DNA of 45,923 nucleotides, from the NCBI GenBank assembly GCA_944376265.1, contig CALWCD010000009.1:1-45923 (forward strand), written 5' to 3'. Shown piece after piece: positions 14,135 to 22,695 of this stretch (position 1 is the stretch's first letter; each line of letters begins with the position of its first letter). The notes below the pieces were generated by a model that was given only the letters and a program-made list of their open reading frames with translations, did no database searches and was not told the origin of the DNA. The position numbers and the translations under genes were made by a program. Source of the DNA: an uncultured Clostridia bacterium. GTDB taxonomy: Bacteria; Bacillota; Clostridia; Oscillospirales; Acutalibacteraceae.

Positions 14135-16600
14135 TTATCTGGCGCCGTGGCGGGATAGGGCCGGGCTCTGTTTCGGTTTGCGCTTTTTGGGAGGTGGGGG
14201 GTTCTGAGAGCTGGCGATCACGTGGTCCACAAAATGGACCAGGGCCAGCATCAGGGCAATGGAGAACAGCAGCATGGGCGCCAGGGCAATGAGCATGGGC
14301 AGGGTCAGGGCGGAAAGGGCGAAGAAGTCGCTCAAAAACAGGGAGGCTCCCACGAAGGCTGCCAGCAGCACCCCGAACAAGGCGCCCCGCAGGCCGTTGA
14401 AGGGGGCGCTCACCTTGAACAGCATGATGAAGCCTGTCAGGCTGGTGAGGATCACCGCCAGGGTGGACATGTTCTGGCTGGAAAGCTCCAGGGGCCCGCT
14501 GAGAACGCACAGCAGCACAATGTTGGCGGTCATGGTGAGGGAGGCGGGAATGCACTGGCGGATCACGTTGAAGATGAATTTCCCCCGCAGCCGGTCCTTG
14601 TTGGGCTCCAGGGCCAGAATGAAGGAAGGCGTGCCAATGGTCAGGGTGCTGATCAGGGTCTGCTGCACCGGCTGGAAGGGGTAGGTGTAGTTGATGAAGA
14701 TAAACAGCACGGCGATGAGTGCCGAGAAAATGGTCTTTGCCAGAAACAGGGCGCTGGAGCGCTGCAGGTTGTTGATGGACCGCCGGCCCTCCTGGACCAC
14801 CAGGGGCATGGAGGCGAAGTTGGAGTCCAGCAGCACCAGGCTGGAAACGGTGCGGGCAGCGTCGCTGCCGGAGGCCATGGCGATGGAGCAGTCCGCCTCC
14901 TTCAGGGCCAGCACGTCGTTGACCCCGTCGCCGGTCATGGCAACGGTGTGGCCCTGGGCTTTCAGGGCCTTGACGAAGCTGAGCTTCTGCTGGGGGGTCA
15001 CCCGGCCGAACACAGCGTACCGGCTCACCGCCTGGCGGATGTCCTCCTCGGTGTGGAGGGTGGTGGCGTCCACGTACTGGTCCGCGTTTTCCAGGCCGGC
15101 CTTCCGGGCAATGTTGGCCACGGTCACCGCGTTGTCCCCGGAGATCACCTTCAGGTCCACCCCCTGGTCCGCAAAGTACCGGAGGGTCCGGGGTGCCTCC
15201 CGGCGGATCTTGTCGCTGAGCAGCACCAGGCCCAGGGGCCGGGGTGTTCCGGAAACCATCTGGCCGTCGAAGTCCTGGGGACTGTGGGCCAGCAGCAGCA
15301 CCCGCTGGCCCTGCTGGGAATAGGTTTCCACCTGGCTGCGAATGGCTTGGAAGGCCTCCCCCAGGATAAACTCCCCGGCGCCCATCAGATAGGAGCCTTG
15401 GCCGGGGAAATAGGCGCCGCTCCACTTCCGGGCGGAGGAGAAGGGCACCAGGATGGCTGCCCGCCAGGGGCTGGGCTGGGAGAACCTGTCCTTAATGGCC
15501 AGGAAAGTGGGGTTGTCGTCCTCCAGGCTGGACACCAGAGCGCTGAGGGCTGCGGCCATCTCCTGTTCCGTAACGCCCTCAAAGGGGACCAGCCCGTCTA
15601 CCTGCATGGTGCCCTCGGTGATGGTGCCGGTCTTGTCCAGGCACAGGGTGTCCACCCGGGCCAGAGTTTCCACGCAGTACAAGTCCCGCACCAGGGTTTT
15701 CCGGGCGGAGAGCTTCACCACGCTGACGGCGAAGCACACGCTGATGAGCAGCACCAGCCCTTCGGGGATCATGCCCACCATGGCGGCGGTGGTGCTGACC
15801 ACCGAGGTCTGCAGGTTGTCGCCCAGCAGGAAGAACTGCTTCCAGAACAGCAGGGCGCCAATGGGCAGAATGCCGAAGCCCACCACTTTCACAATGCGGT
15901 CGATGGAGTCCATGATCTCCGAGTTCCGCTTCTTGATGTACTTGGCGTCCCCGGCGATCTTGGTGGCGTAGTTGTCGACGCCCACATGCTCCACCTGGCC
16001 GCGGCAGTGGCCGCTGACCACAAAGCTGCCGGAGAGCAGGTGGTCTCCGGGACGCTTTAAAATGGGGTCCGACTCCCCGGTGATCAGGGACTCGTTAACC
16101 TCGCATTCTCCCGCGGCCACCACCGCGTCGGAACAGATCTGGTTGCCGGAGGAGAGCAGCAGAATGTCGTCCAGGACCACCTGCTCCACGGGGATGGATT
16201 TCTTCTGCCCCTCCCGCAGCACCACCGCCTTGGGGGCGGAGACAATGGACAGCTTGTCCAGGGTGCGCTTGGCCCGGATGCTCTGGAAGGAGCCGATGAG
16301 GATGTTGGAGAAGATAACGCCCAGAAACACGGCGCTGCGGAAAGAGCCCACCAGAATCACCGCGGCGGCCAGGGCAAAGTTCAGAATGTTGAAAAAGGTG
16401 AACACGTTTTCCCGGATGATCTGGCCCTCCGACTTGGTCTTGATGCCGGTGGTGCCGTTGTGAAGGCCTTCCCGAACACGGCGCTGCACCTGTTCCTGGG
16501 AAAGGCCCAGCTGGGGGTCGGGGTGAAACCGCTCCGCCGCCTGGCGCCGGGAGGGCTGGGAGGCGGGGCGTTTGATGTCTCGGTCACGGCTGCGGGGCAA
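14135..16600 (-). CDS. Cation-transporting P-type ATPase (E1-E2, CtpE/calcium-type)
   Basis: This is a membrane pump of about 821 residues. It has an N-terminal cytoplasmic stretch, paired membrane helices, the actuator loop with NESLITGESDP, and helix 4 with MVGMIPEGLVLL. The phosphorylation motif CLDKTGTITEG follows (Asp about 322), then a short nucleotide domain, MTGDGVNDVLALKEAD, and C-terminal helices. The PEGL signature in helix 4 and the absence of CPx or heavy-metal domains place it with calcium/magnesium-type P-type pumps, CtpE-like, rather than heavy-metal exporters. I choose TTG at 16600 with AAGGAGG eight bases upstream. An in-frame ATG at 16630 falls at the predicted transcript start, so translation from it is unlikely. 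It is a single-gene unit. Confidence 0.85.
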   Translation of the reverse strand: MPRSRDRDIKRPASQPSRRQAAERFHPDPQLGLSQEQVQRRVREGLHNGTTGIKTKSEGQIIRENVFTFFNILNFALAAAVILVGSFRSAVFLGVIFSNILIGSFQSIRAKRTLDKLSIVSAPKAVVLREGQKKSIPVEQVVLDDILLLSSGNQICSDAVVAAGECEVNESLITGESDPILKRPGDHLLSGSFVVSGHCRGQVEHVGVDNYATKIAGDAKYIKKRNSEIMDSIDRIVKVVGFGILPIGALLFWKQFFLLGDNLQTSVVSTTAAMVGMIPEGLVLLISVCFAVSVVKLSARKTLVRDLYCVETLARVDTLCLDKTGTITEGTMQVDGLVPFEGVTEQEMAAALSALVSSLEDDNPTFLAIKDRFSQPSPWRAAILVPFSSARKWSGAYFPGQGSYLMGAGEFILGEAFQAIRSQVETYSQQGQRVLLLAHSPQDFDGQMVSGTPRPLGLVLLSDKIRREAPRTLRYFADQGVDLKVISGDNAVTVANIARKAGLENADQYVDATTLHTEEDIRQAVSRYAVFGRVTPQQKLSFVKALKAQGHTVAMTGDGVNDVLALKEADCSIAMASGSDAARTVSSLVLLDSNFASMPLVVQEGRRSINNLQRSSALFLAKTIFSALIAVLFIFINYTYPFQPVQQTLISTLTIGTPSFILALEPNKDRLRGKFIFNVIRQCIPASLTMTANIVLLCVLSGPLELSSQNMSTLAVILTSLTGFIMLFKVSAPFNGLRGALFGVLLAAFVGASLFLSDFFALSALTLPMLIALAPMLLFSIALMLALVHFVDHVIASSQNPPPPKKRKPKQSPALSRHGAR

Positions 16601-16637
16601 GGAAAATCCCTCCTTCTGGCGGAATGTCATTACTCCA

Positions 16638-16666
16638 AGTATACACCAACCGGAGATGCTTTCCAA
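16638..16666 (-). promoter_or_regulatory. Sigma-A promoter of the cation ATPase gene
   Basis: On the minus strand TTGGAA (16666-16661), a 17-bp spacer and TATACT (16643-16638). The predicted transcript start is near 16631, which supports the TTG start at 16600. Confidence 0.75.
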
Positions 16667-16815
16667 GCGCAGATCTTCCCCATTTTTAAAAAATTTCCGC
16701 TTTTCCACAATTTCCCCGGGCACGCCTCCCCCGGAGTGGAGGAATTTAGCCAAAAAGGAGAAGGGAATTCCCGGGAAAACGGGAAAAAACCAGGTTTTTC
16801 GCAGGTTTGGGAGAT

Positions 16816-16844
16816 TTGACAGGAGCTAGAAAAAAGAATATAAT
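16816..16844 (+). promoter_or_regulatory. Perfect consensus sigma-A promoter of the ricin-domain gene
   Basis: TTGACA at 16816-16821, an exact 17-bp spacer and TATAAT at 16839-16844. Both hexamers match consensus at every base, suggesting strong expression. Confidence 0.92.
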
Positions 16845-16903
16845 GCCCACTAGGTAGTTTTGAAAACAAGTTTATCCCCGGAAATAGAAAGGATGTTTCA
16901 CAG

Positions 16904-17638
16904 ATGGCTGGCAAAAAGACAGCGGAATTTATGATTGTTAACCGCAGAAGCGGCAAGGCTTTGCAGGCGACAGGCCTGGACAACGGCCTGGTCGTGGAGC
17001 AGGCCGAACCCGTTAAGAGCGACGCGCAGATCTGGACCGCCGTGGAGACCGAAGGCGGCGTAAAGCTTTTCAATAAAGCCTGCGGCAAAGTGCTGGACGT
17101 AATGGCCAACGGCACCGCCAACGGCACCTGGGCGCAGACCTGGGAGGATGTGGACGGCGAAAGCCAGCTCTGGCAGCTGGTGAACGTGACCACCACCTAC
17201 AAGAAGATTGTCAACGTGATGGCCGGCAAGGCTCTGGACATTGTGGATATGAGCAGCGAGGACGGCGCCCCTGCCCAGATCTGGGAGGATGTGGACGGCG
17301 AGGGCCAGCAGTGGAAGTTTGTCTCCACCGCTCCCAAGGCCGCTACCAAGACCGTGCGCAAGCCCGCCGCCAAGAAGGAAGAGCCCAAGGCGGAAGTGAA
17401 AGCCGAAGCCAAGAAGGAAGTGAAGGCCGAGGCCAAGGCGGAGGAAAAGCCCGCCAAGCGCCCTGCCCGCGCTGCCAAGGAAGAGCCCAAAAAGGCTGAG
17501 GTGAAAAAGGCCGCCGAGCCCAAGGCCCTCCAGGAAGAGCCCAAGAAGGTGCTGAAGAAGCAGGAAGAGGCCCCCAAGGCCCTGACCAAGACCGAAGCCG
17601 CCCCCAAGAAGGCTGCCGGCAAGACCGCGAAAAAGTAA
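16904..17638 (+). CDS. Ricin-type beta-trefoil protein with Lys/Ala/Glu/Pro-rich tail
   Basis: The 244 residues fall into two parts. Residues 1-145 form one beta-trefoil (RICIN) lectin-like domain with the QxW-type repeats AQIWTAVE, SQLWQLV and GQQWKFV; two copies share the string WEDVDGE. Residues about 146-244 are low complexity, built from KAE, KKE and EEPK units, strongly charged and resembling histone-H1 or TolA-like tails. There is no signal peptide or membrane segment, so the protein seems cytoplasmic, unlike most bacterial ricin-fold proteins. The start at 16904 has AAAGG upstream; an ATG at 16893 is out of frame. The consensus promoter implies abundance. Function unknown: sugar or polymer binding by the trefoil and nucleic-acid or surface binding by the tail are guesses. 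Confidence 0.8.
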   Translation: MAGKKTAEFMIVNRRSGKALQATGLDNGLVVEQAEPVKSDAQIWTAVETEGGVKLFNKACGKVLDVMANGTANGTWAQTWEDVDGESQLWQLVNVTTTYKKIVNVMAGKALDIVDMSSEDGAPAQIWEDVDGEGQQWKFVSTAPKAATKTVRKPAAKKEEPKAEVKAEAKKEVKAEAKAEEKPAKRPARAAKEEPKKAEVKKAAEPKALQEEPKKVLKKQEEAPKALTKTEAAPKKAAGKTAKK

Positions 17639-17657
17639 GCTCCGGTGAGAGCTTCCA

Positions 17658-17693
17658 GAGGACGAGAGCCACTGGCTTTCGTCCTCCTTTTTT
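17658..17693 (+). terminator. Terminator of the ricin-domain gene
   Basis: The stem GAGGACGA...TCGTCCTC (17658-17686, extended internally by AGCC/GGCT) is followed by CTTTTTT. Confidence 0.9.
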
Positions 17694-17714
17694 GGCTGGC
17701 CGGGGATTTTTCCA

Positions 17715-17743
17715 TTTACAAAAATGGGAAAAACGGGTATCAT
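17715..17743 (+). promoter_or_regulatory. Promoter of the sugar kinase gene
   Basis: TTTACA at 17715-17720, a 17-bp spacer and TATCAT at 17738-17743, 39 bases before the start codon. Confidence 0.6.
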
Positions 17744-17782
17744 GTATTCCAGAAAGCAATTTTTAGAAAGGCGGGGTTCCAC

Positions 17783-18757
17783 ATGGCGGATATTGTATCC
17801 ATGGGTGAGCTGTTGATCGATTTTACCCCGGTGGGGGAAACGGAGGACGGGCGGCTGCTGTTTGCCCGAAATCCCGGAGGCGCTCCGGCAAACGTGGCTG
17901 TACAGGCCCATCGGGCCGGGGTGAGCGCCGGTTTCCTGGGCCGGGTGGGCAAGGATATGTTCGGCGATTTCCTGGTGGACACCCTGAAGGACTGCGGGGT
18001 GGATACCCGGGGACTGAGCCAGGACCCGGAGTACGCCACCACCCTGGCCTTTGTGCAGCTGAGCCCCGAAGGAGACCGGGACTTCAGCTTTTACCGCAAT
18101 CCCGGCGCCGACACCCGGCTGACCTTTGAGGACACGGACCTTTCCCTCATTCAGGAGTGCAGGCTGCTGTGCTTTGGGTCCCTGCTGCTGACGGCGGAGC
18201 CCTCCCGTTCCGCGGTGGAGCGGCTGGTGGACTACGCCCGGTCCCAGGGAGCGATCACCGCCTACGACCCCAACTGGCGTCCCCCCCTGTGGAAGGGCCG
18301 GGAGGAAGAGGGCATAGAGCGGATGAAGAGCCTGGTGCCCAAGGCGGACATCATGAAGATCTCCGGGGAAGAACTGGAGCTGCTCACCGGCAGGGGGTCG
18401 GTGGAGGAGGGGGCCTGGGCGCTGCTGGAGCAAGGGGTCTCCCTGGTGGTGGTCACCCTGGGAGCCCACGGCTGCAAGGCCTTTGCCCCGGGCATCTCCC
18501 TGGCGAAAGAGACCTACGACACTCCGGTGAAGGACACCACCGGCTCCGGGGACAGCTTTTTCGGAGCCCTGCTGGCGAAGATCGTCCAGTCGGGCAAGCG
18601 GCCCGCTCAGCTTTCCCCCGAGGAGCTGGGAGACTTCCTGGACTTTGCCAACGCCGCCGGCTCCACCTGCGCCACGCAGACGGGAGCCATCCCCGCCCTG
18701 CCGGATGTGGAGGCCATTGAGCGCTGCCGCAAGACCGTGCCCCTGCTGCGGCTGTAA
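17783..18757 (+). CDS. PfkB-family carbohydrate kinase (fructokinase-like)
   Basis: This enzyme transfers phosphate from ATP to a sugar, most likely fructose. The 324 residues begin MADIVSMGELLIDF. The first PfkB signature GGAPANVAVQAHRAG is at about 35-49, YDPNWRPPLW follows in the middle, and the catalytic second signature DTTGSGDSFFGAL (catalytic Asp) is near 250-262, so it is complete. The longer open frame upstream has no ribosome site; AGAAAGG lies before the chosen ATG. It stands alone between two terminators. No sucrose or fructan gene is adjacent, so the substrate assignment rests on resemblance to fructokinases. Confidence 0.88.
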   Translation: MADIVSMGELLIDFTPVGETEDGRLLFARNPGGAPANVAVQAHRAGVSAGFLGRVGKDMFGDFLVDTLKDCGVDTRGLSQDPEYATTLAFVQLSPEGDRDFSFYRNPGADTRLTFEDTDLSLIQECRLLCFGSLLLTAEPSRSAVERLVDYARSQGAITAYDPNWRPPLWKGREEEGIERMKSLVPKADIMKISGEELELLTGRGSVEEGAWALLEQGVSLVVVTLGAHGCKAFAPGISLAKETYDTPVKDTTGSGDSFFGALLAKIVQSGKRPAQLSPEELGDFLDFANAAGSTCATQTGAIPALPDVEAIERCRKTVPLLRL

Positions 18758-18773
18758 CCGGTTTGAATAGCAG

Positions 18774-18811
18774 AATCCCCGCCCTGGGCTTCAGGACGGG
18801 GATTTTTTTAC
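18774..18811. terminator. Bidirectional terminator between the sugar kinase and the glycosyltransferase
   Basis: AATCCCCGCCCTG at 18774-18786 pairs with CAGGACGGGGATT at 18792-18804 at one mismatch, followed by TTTTT on the plus strand. The genes on both sides converge. Confidence 0.85.
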
Positions 18812-19767
18812 GGCAGTTTCTTGTTTTCCAGGTAGGTTTCCACCCGGTAGCGGGGTCTGGCTTTCACCTCGCTGTATATTTTCCCGATGTAGCCTCCCAC
18901 CACACCCAGGCAGAGCATCTGCAAACCGCCCAGCAGCCAGATGGAGCACACAATGGCGGTCCAGCCGGAGACGGCCACCCCGGCAAAGTAGGAGATCAAC
19001 GCGTAAAGCAGGCCGAAAATGCTCAGCAGGGAGATGAGCACCCCCAGGTTGGAGATCAGCTTCAAGGGCTTCACGCTGAAACTGGTGATGCCGTCCAGGG
19101 CAAAGGAGAGCATCTTTTTCAGGGGGTACTTGCTCTCCCCGGCGAACCGCTCGTGGCGGTCGTAGTAGACGTAGTCGCTGCGGTAGCCGATCAGCGGCAC
19201 AATGCCCCGCAGAAACAGGTTCACCTCCCGGTACTCGGAAAGACCCTCCAAGGCCCGCTTGCTCATCAGCCGGTAGTCCGCGTGGTTGAACACCACGTCC
19301 ACCCCCAGAAGCTTCATCACCTTGTAGAAGCCCTCGGCGGTGGTCCGCTTGAACCAGGTGTCCGTGTCCCGCTTGTTGCGCACGCCGTAAACCACGTCGC
19401 AGCCCTCCCGGAACTTGGTGACGAACTGGTCCAGGGCGTCGATGTCGTCCTGCAGGTCCGCGTCCATGGAAATGGCGGCGTCGCACCGGTCCATGGCGGT
19501 CATCAGGCCGCAGAGCAGGGCGTTCTGGTGGCCCCGGTTGTGGGCCAGCTTCACCCCTTCCACCCAGGGGTTTTCCCGGTTGTACTGGGAGATCAGCTCC
19601 CAGGTTTTGTCTTTGCTGCCGTCATCCACAAACAGCATGCGGCTGGCTTCGCCGATCAGGCCGTTGGCCCTCATGGCTTCCAGCTTCCGGGTGAGCCGGT
19701 GACTGGTCTCCGGCAGCACCGCCTCCTCGTTGTAGCAGGGGATGACAAAATAAATGGTGGGTTCCAT
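18808..19767 (-). CDS. GT2 glycosyltransferase, GtrB/CsbB-like (polyprenyl-phosphate sugar synthase)
   Basis: This enzyme makes a lipid-linked sugar from a nucleotide sugar on the inner face of the membrane. The 319 residues begin with the GT-A nucleotide-binding region YFVIPCYNEEAVLPE and have LFVDDGSKD, NRGHQNALLCGL and the metal motif MDADLQDD. Two membrane segments lie near 233-255 and 268-292. The arrangement of an N-terminal catalytic domain and two C-terminal helices is that of GtrB and of Bacillus CsbB. It starts 14 bases after the YfhO-like gene, its probable partner, as in the Bacillus CsbB-YfhO pair that decorates lipoteichoic acid with N-acetylglucosamine. The sugar here is unknown. 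Confidence 0.88.
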   Translation of the reverse strand: MEPTIYFVIPCYNEEAVLPETSHRLTRKLEAMRANGLIGEASRMLFVDDGSKDKTWELISQYNRENPWVEGVKLAHNRGHQNALLCGLMTAMDRCDAAISMDADLQDDIDALDQFVTKFREGCDVVYGVRNKRDTDTWFKRTTAEGFYKVMKLLGVDVVFNHADYRLMSKRALEGLSEYREVNLFLRGIVPLIGYRSDYVYYDRHERFAGESKYPLKKMLSFALDGITSFSVKPLKLISNLGVLISLLSIFGLLYALISYFAGVAVSGWTAIVCSIWLLGGLQMLCLGVVGGYIGKIYSEVKARPRYRVETYLENKKLP

Positions 19768-19781
19768 AGTCCTTCTCCTTT

Positions 19782-22391
19782 TTACTTGGTAGAGCCTGGC
19801 TCCTTCTCCTCCTGGACAGCGGAGGGCTGTTCCTCAGGGGGAGCGGGCTGGTTTTCGGGTGTCTCCGGGGCGGGCGGGTCCTCCGGGACGGCGGCTTCCC
19901 GCTGCACGTGGGGGACCATGGCGCCGGGCCTGCGGAACGAGGTGTGCCGGGACTTGGCATACTGGGAGAACCTCCCCACCCGCAGCAGGCTGGGACCGCT
20001 GGCGGGGGCGGGCCGGGGCCGCACCCGGTTCATCAGCATCAGGTAGGCCACCAGCAGCGCCAGGGACAGCAGGGTGATGATGAACCCGGTCATCAGGCCG
20101 GGGGTGTGATAGGTGAACTCGATGAGCACATTTTCCCCCTGGGGGACGGTGACCGCCATAAAGCCCACGTTCACCTTTTCAATGACCACCGGCTCCCCGT
20201 TGACCGTGGCGCTCCAGCCGGACTCGTAGGGCACGCTGAAGAACACCACCTGCTGCCGGTCGGAGTCCATCTGGGCGGTAAAGCCGGTGTTGGTGTATTC
20301 GAAGAAGGAGCAGGAACGCGCCTTCCGGTCCAGGCAGTCCTGGAGGTAGTTTTCCTCGTTGAACACCCGCATCTCCTCCGGCAGGTGCTTCAGAATGCCC
20401 TCGTACTGGGCCGCCCGGTCATCCTCGATGACGATGGCCCGCATCATGGCCAGCTCCCGGTCTCCGATGGAGTTTTCGCTGCCCTCGTTCAGGGCGTTAA
20501 ACTCGGTGCGGGTGAGGTAGTAGTCGTAGGAGAAACCCATGGGGACATAGTACAGGTTTTCCCAAATGTCAAAGCCGTTGGCGTTGCCGTAGTAGGCGAA
20601 GCCGGGCATGGCGGGGTCGGAGGAATCCTCCCCGGCAAAGTATTGGTCGTCGTGGTCGTCGTCAAACAGCCAGTGGACGCTTAACAGCCCCCGGATGGCG
20701 TAGTGGTCCGTGGTGGGCCGGGAGGCCACGTCCCGAGGCACGCCGATGGAATCGTAAAACTCCATGATGGAGCCGGGCACCACGCTGTGGAACGCCTGGA
20801 TGGAGGGGATTTCCCAGAACATGGCGGCGTTGTCCAGAGACTCGTAGAAGTCGGAGCGGCTCTGCTGCAGGTCGGGCAGGTCCACGTTTTTGCCCCCGTT
20901 AAGGGAGTAGGGGATCAGATGGTCCCAGGTGTATTCCGACTGGGTCTTGCCCAGGGCGATGAAGAAGATGGAGTAGAACACGGAGACAAGGCAGACCCCC
21001 ACCAGCGTGGAGCGGAAAAAGGCTTTTTTGTTTTTCCGGCAGAAGCAGAACAGGTACACCACCGCTCCCAGGGACACCAGGGAGATAGCCACATAGCTCC
21101 AGAACCGGGTGGGGTATTCCTCCAGGCCCACGGAAAGGGTCTCCGACCCGTCCACGGTTTCCAGAACGGGCATAAAGCCGATGACCACCGCAATGGCCGT
21201 GGTGATGACCACCGTCCAGGTGATGGAGCGCTTCCAGTTGACCCGGTCGTTCTCCAGGGCCAGCACCGTGGCAAGGGACATCATCAGGGTGAGCATGTAG
21301 TACCACCGGGCGTAGAAGGAGGTGTTCATCATCTGGAAGGAGGAGTTCAAGAAGGGCACCAGCGCCATGAGGAACAGGACCCAGAGAAACTTTTTCAGCC
21401 AGTGCTTCCGCCGCATCTGGAGCCAGCCGATGACGCCGGTCATGCCGAACAGGGGCAGCCAGGCGCCCAGGGAGGCCCACTTGGAGCCGGAGTCCGGGGT
21501 GAAGTTGGGCCGGGCGGGCAGATCCGGGGGGAAGAAGAAGCAGGTGAGAATGTGGAGGTACCGCTGCACGTTGTTGTACAGCACCGCGTTCCACCCGTTG
21601 ATGTACTCCGTGGCCCGGTAATTCTGGAGCACCGTCAGCACAGAGGGAACCAGCAGCGTGCAGGAGAGGCCCAGGCCCAGCACCGCTTCCAGGGCCAGCA
21701 GCAGAAAGTCCTTCACGCTGATGCGCCAGCTTTTGCAGATGAGCCGCAGGAAGAAATAGAGGAGGGTGAAGGTGACCTGGCCCACGAAGAAGTAGTAGTT
21801 TACCACGCAGCAGACGCACACCGCCAGGGCAAACAGGCCCCGCCGGCGGGTGGCCATGTACTCGTCCAGTGCCGCCAGCAGCAGAGGGAAGAACACAATG
21901 GCCTCGTGGAAGTGGTTGAAGAAAATGTTGTACACGGAGAACCCGGAGAAGGCGTAGAGCACCCCGGCGATCAGGGCGGTCTCCTGGTTTTTGGTGTACC
22001 GGTGGATGTAGACGTAGCCGGTCAGGGTGGCGCAGGCGAACTTCAGAATGAGCAGCGGGCCCATCAGGTACTGCACCCACTCCGAGGGGAAGGGGATGGT
22101 GAGCCAGAAGAAGGGGCTGCCCAGCAGGTAGAAGCTGTAAGAGCCTATGAAATTGGCGCCCAGGTCCGTCTTGTAGTTCCAGCCGAAATTGCCGGAGCGC
22201 ACCGCGTCGTGAGCCAGCCGGTAGAAAGGCACCTGCTGAACGTTAAAGTCCCCGTAAAACAGGAACCGGCCGCCGTCCACCACCAGAAAGGGGAGGAACA
22301 CGAGGAAGGAGAGCCCCAGGCCCAGGAAAAAGGCCTTGAGGAAGTAGTTGTCCCGAACGCTCTTTTTCTTTGTTTCTTTCACAGATCCCAT
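19782..22391 (-). CDS. YfhO-like membrane glycosyltransferase
   Basis: A large multipass protein of 869 residues with over a dozen hydrophobic segments in the first 500, a long extracytoplasmic domain (about 500-770), one last membrane helix (VLIEFTYHTPGLMTGFIITL, then LLSLALLVAYLML) and a Pro/Glu-rich cytoplasmic tail. The opening loop GDFNVQQVPFYRLAHDAVRSG carries the acidic and polar residues seen in GT-C-fold transferases of the YfhO family. In Bacillus, YfhO moves the sugar from the CsbB-made lipid carrier onto a cell-surface polymer outside the membrane; the pairing with the downstream GT2 gene supports the same role here. AGGAGG lies 11 bases before the ATG. Confidence 0.86.
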   Translation of the reverse strand: MGSVKETKKKSVRDNYFLKAFFLGLGLSFLVFLPFLVVDGGRFLFYGDFNVQQVPFYRLAHDAVRSGNFGWNYKTDLGANFIGSYSFYLLGSPFFWLTIPFPSEWVQYLMGPLLILKFACATLTGYVYIHRYTKNQETALIAGVLYAFSGFSVYNIFFNHFHEAIVFFPLLLAALDEYMATRRRGLFALAVCVCCVVNYYFFVGQVTFTLLYFFLRLICKSWRISVKDFLLLALEAVLGLGLSCTLLVPSVLTVLQNYRATEYINGWNAVLYNNVQRYLHILTCFFFPPDLPARPNFTPDSGSKWASLGAWLPLFGMTGVIGWLQMRRKHWLKKFLWVLFLMALVPFLNSSFQMMNTSFYARWYYMLTLMMSLATVLALENDRVNWKRSITWTVVITTAIAVVIGFMPVLETVDGSETLSVGLEEYPTRFWSYVAISLVSLGAVVYLFCFCRKNKKAFFRSTLVGVCLVSVFYSIFFIALGKTQSEYTWDHLIPYSLNGGKNVDLPDLQQSRSDFYESLDNAAMFWEIPSIQAFHSVVPGSIMEFYDSIGVPRDVASRPTTDHYAIRGLLSVHWLFDDDHDDQYFAGEDSSDPAMPGFAYYGNANGFDIWENLYYVPMGFSYDYYLTRTEFNALNEGSENSIGDRELAMMRAIVIEDDRAAQYEGILKHLPEEMRVFNEENYLQDCLDRKARSCSFFEYTNTGFTAQMDSDRQQVVFFSVPYESGWSATVNGEPVVIEKVNVGFMAVTVPQGENVLIEFTYHTPGLMTGFIITLLSLALLVAYLMLMNRVRPRPAPASGPSLLRVGRFSQYAKSRHTSFRRPGAMVPHVQREAAVPEDPPAPETPENQPAPPEEQPSAVQEEKEPGSTK

Positions 22392-22695
22392 ATACGAGCG
22401 TACCTCCTGGTATAGAGTTCATGGAAAAAGGCCGCCGGCGGCTTCGGACCGGGCCTGCGGCAGACTGGCCCCGCGGGCTTTCCCCAGGCCCCGGCCCGGA
22501 CGGCCCGCTGGACGTTTCAAATATTATAGCACAGATTCCCAAGGGGTAAAAGCCTTTTTTGGCGTTTGCCGGGGACAGGTGAAGGAAGGGGGAAAAAGAT
22601 TTCAATTTTGTAACAACAAAGGCGGAAAAGTATTGTATAATAAAAGAGCGCCTGAGTGCAGGAGCGGAAAATCCGAAAGGAAGGGTGGGGACGGA
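22392..22695. promoter_or_regulatory. Divergent promoter region between the YfhO-like and HD-domain genes
   Basis: The minus strand has TATAAT at 22528-22523 (weak -35 TTTTAC 17 bases upstream), serving the YfhO-like gene with a leader of about 130 nt that is GC-rich. The plus strand has TATAAT at 22636-22641, serving the HD-domain gene; its -35 is poorly conserved. No gene lies in the gap. Confidence 0.55.

Noticed and set aside
14222-16060. Long plus-strand frame opposite the cation ATPase
   Set aside because: Same reason: a shadow of the ATPase gene, low-complexity His/Gln/Gly composition, no ribosome site.
19622-20077. Frames around the Pro-rich tail of the YfhO-like protein
   Set aside because: They are explained by the repetitive coding of the tail. 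The YfhO-like frame is continuous and ends 14 bases before the next gene.
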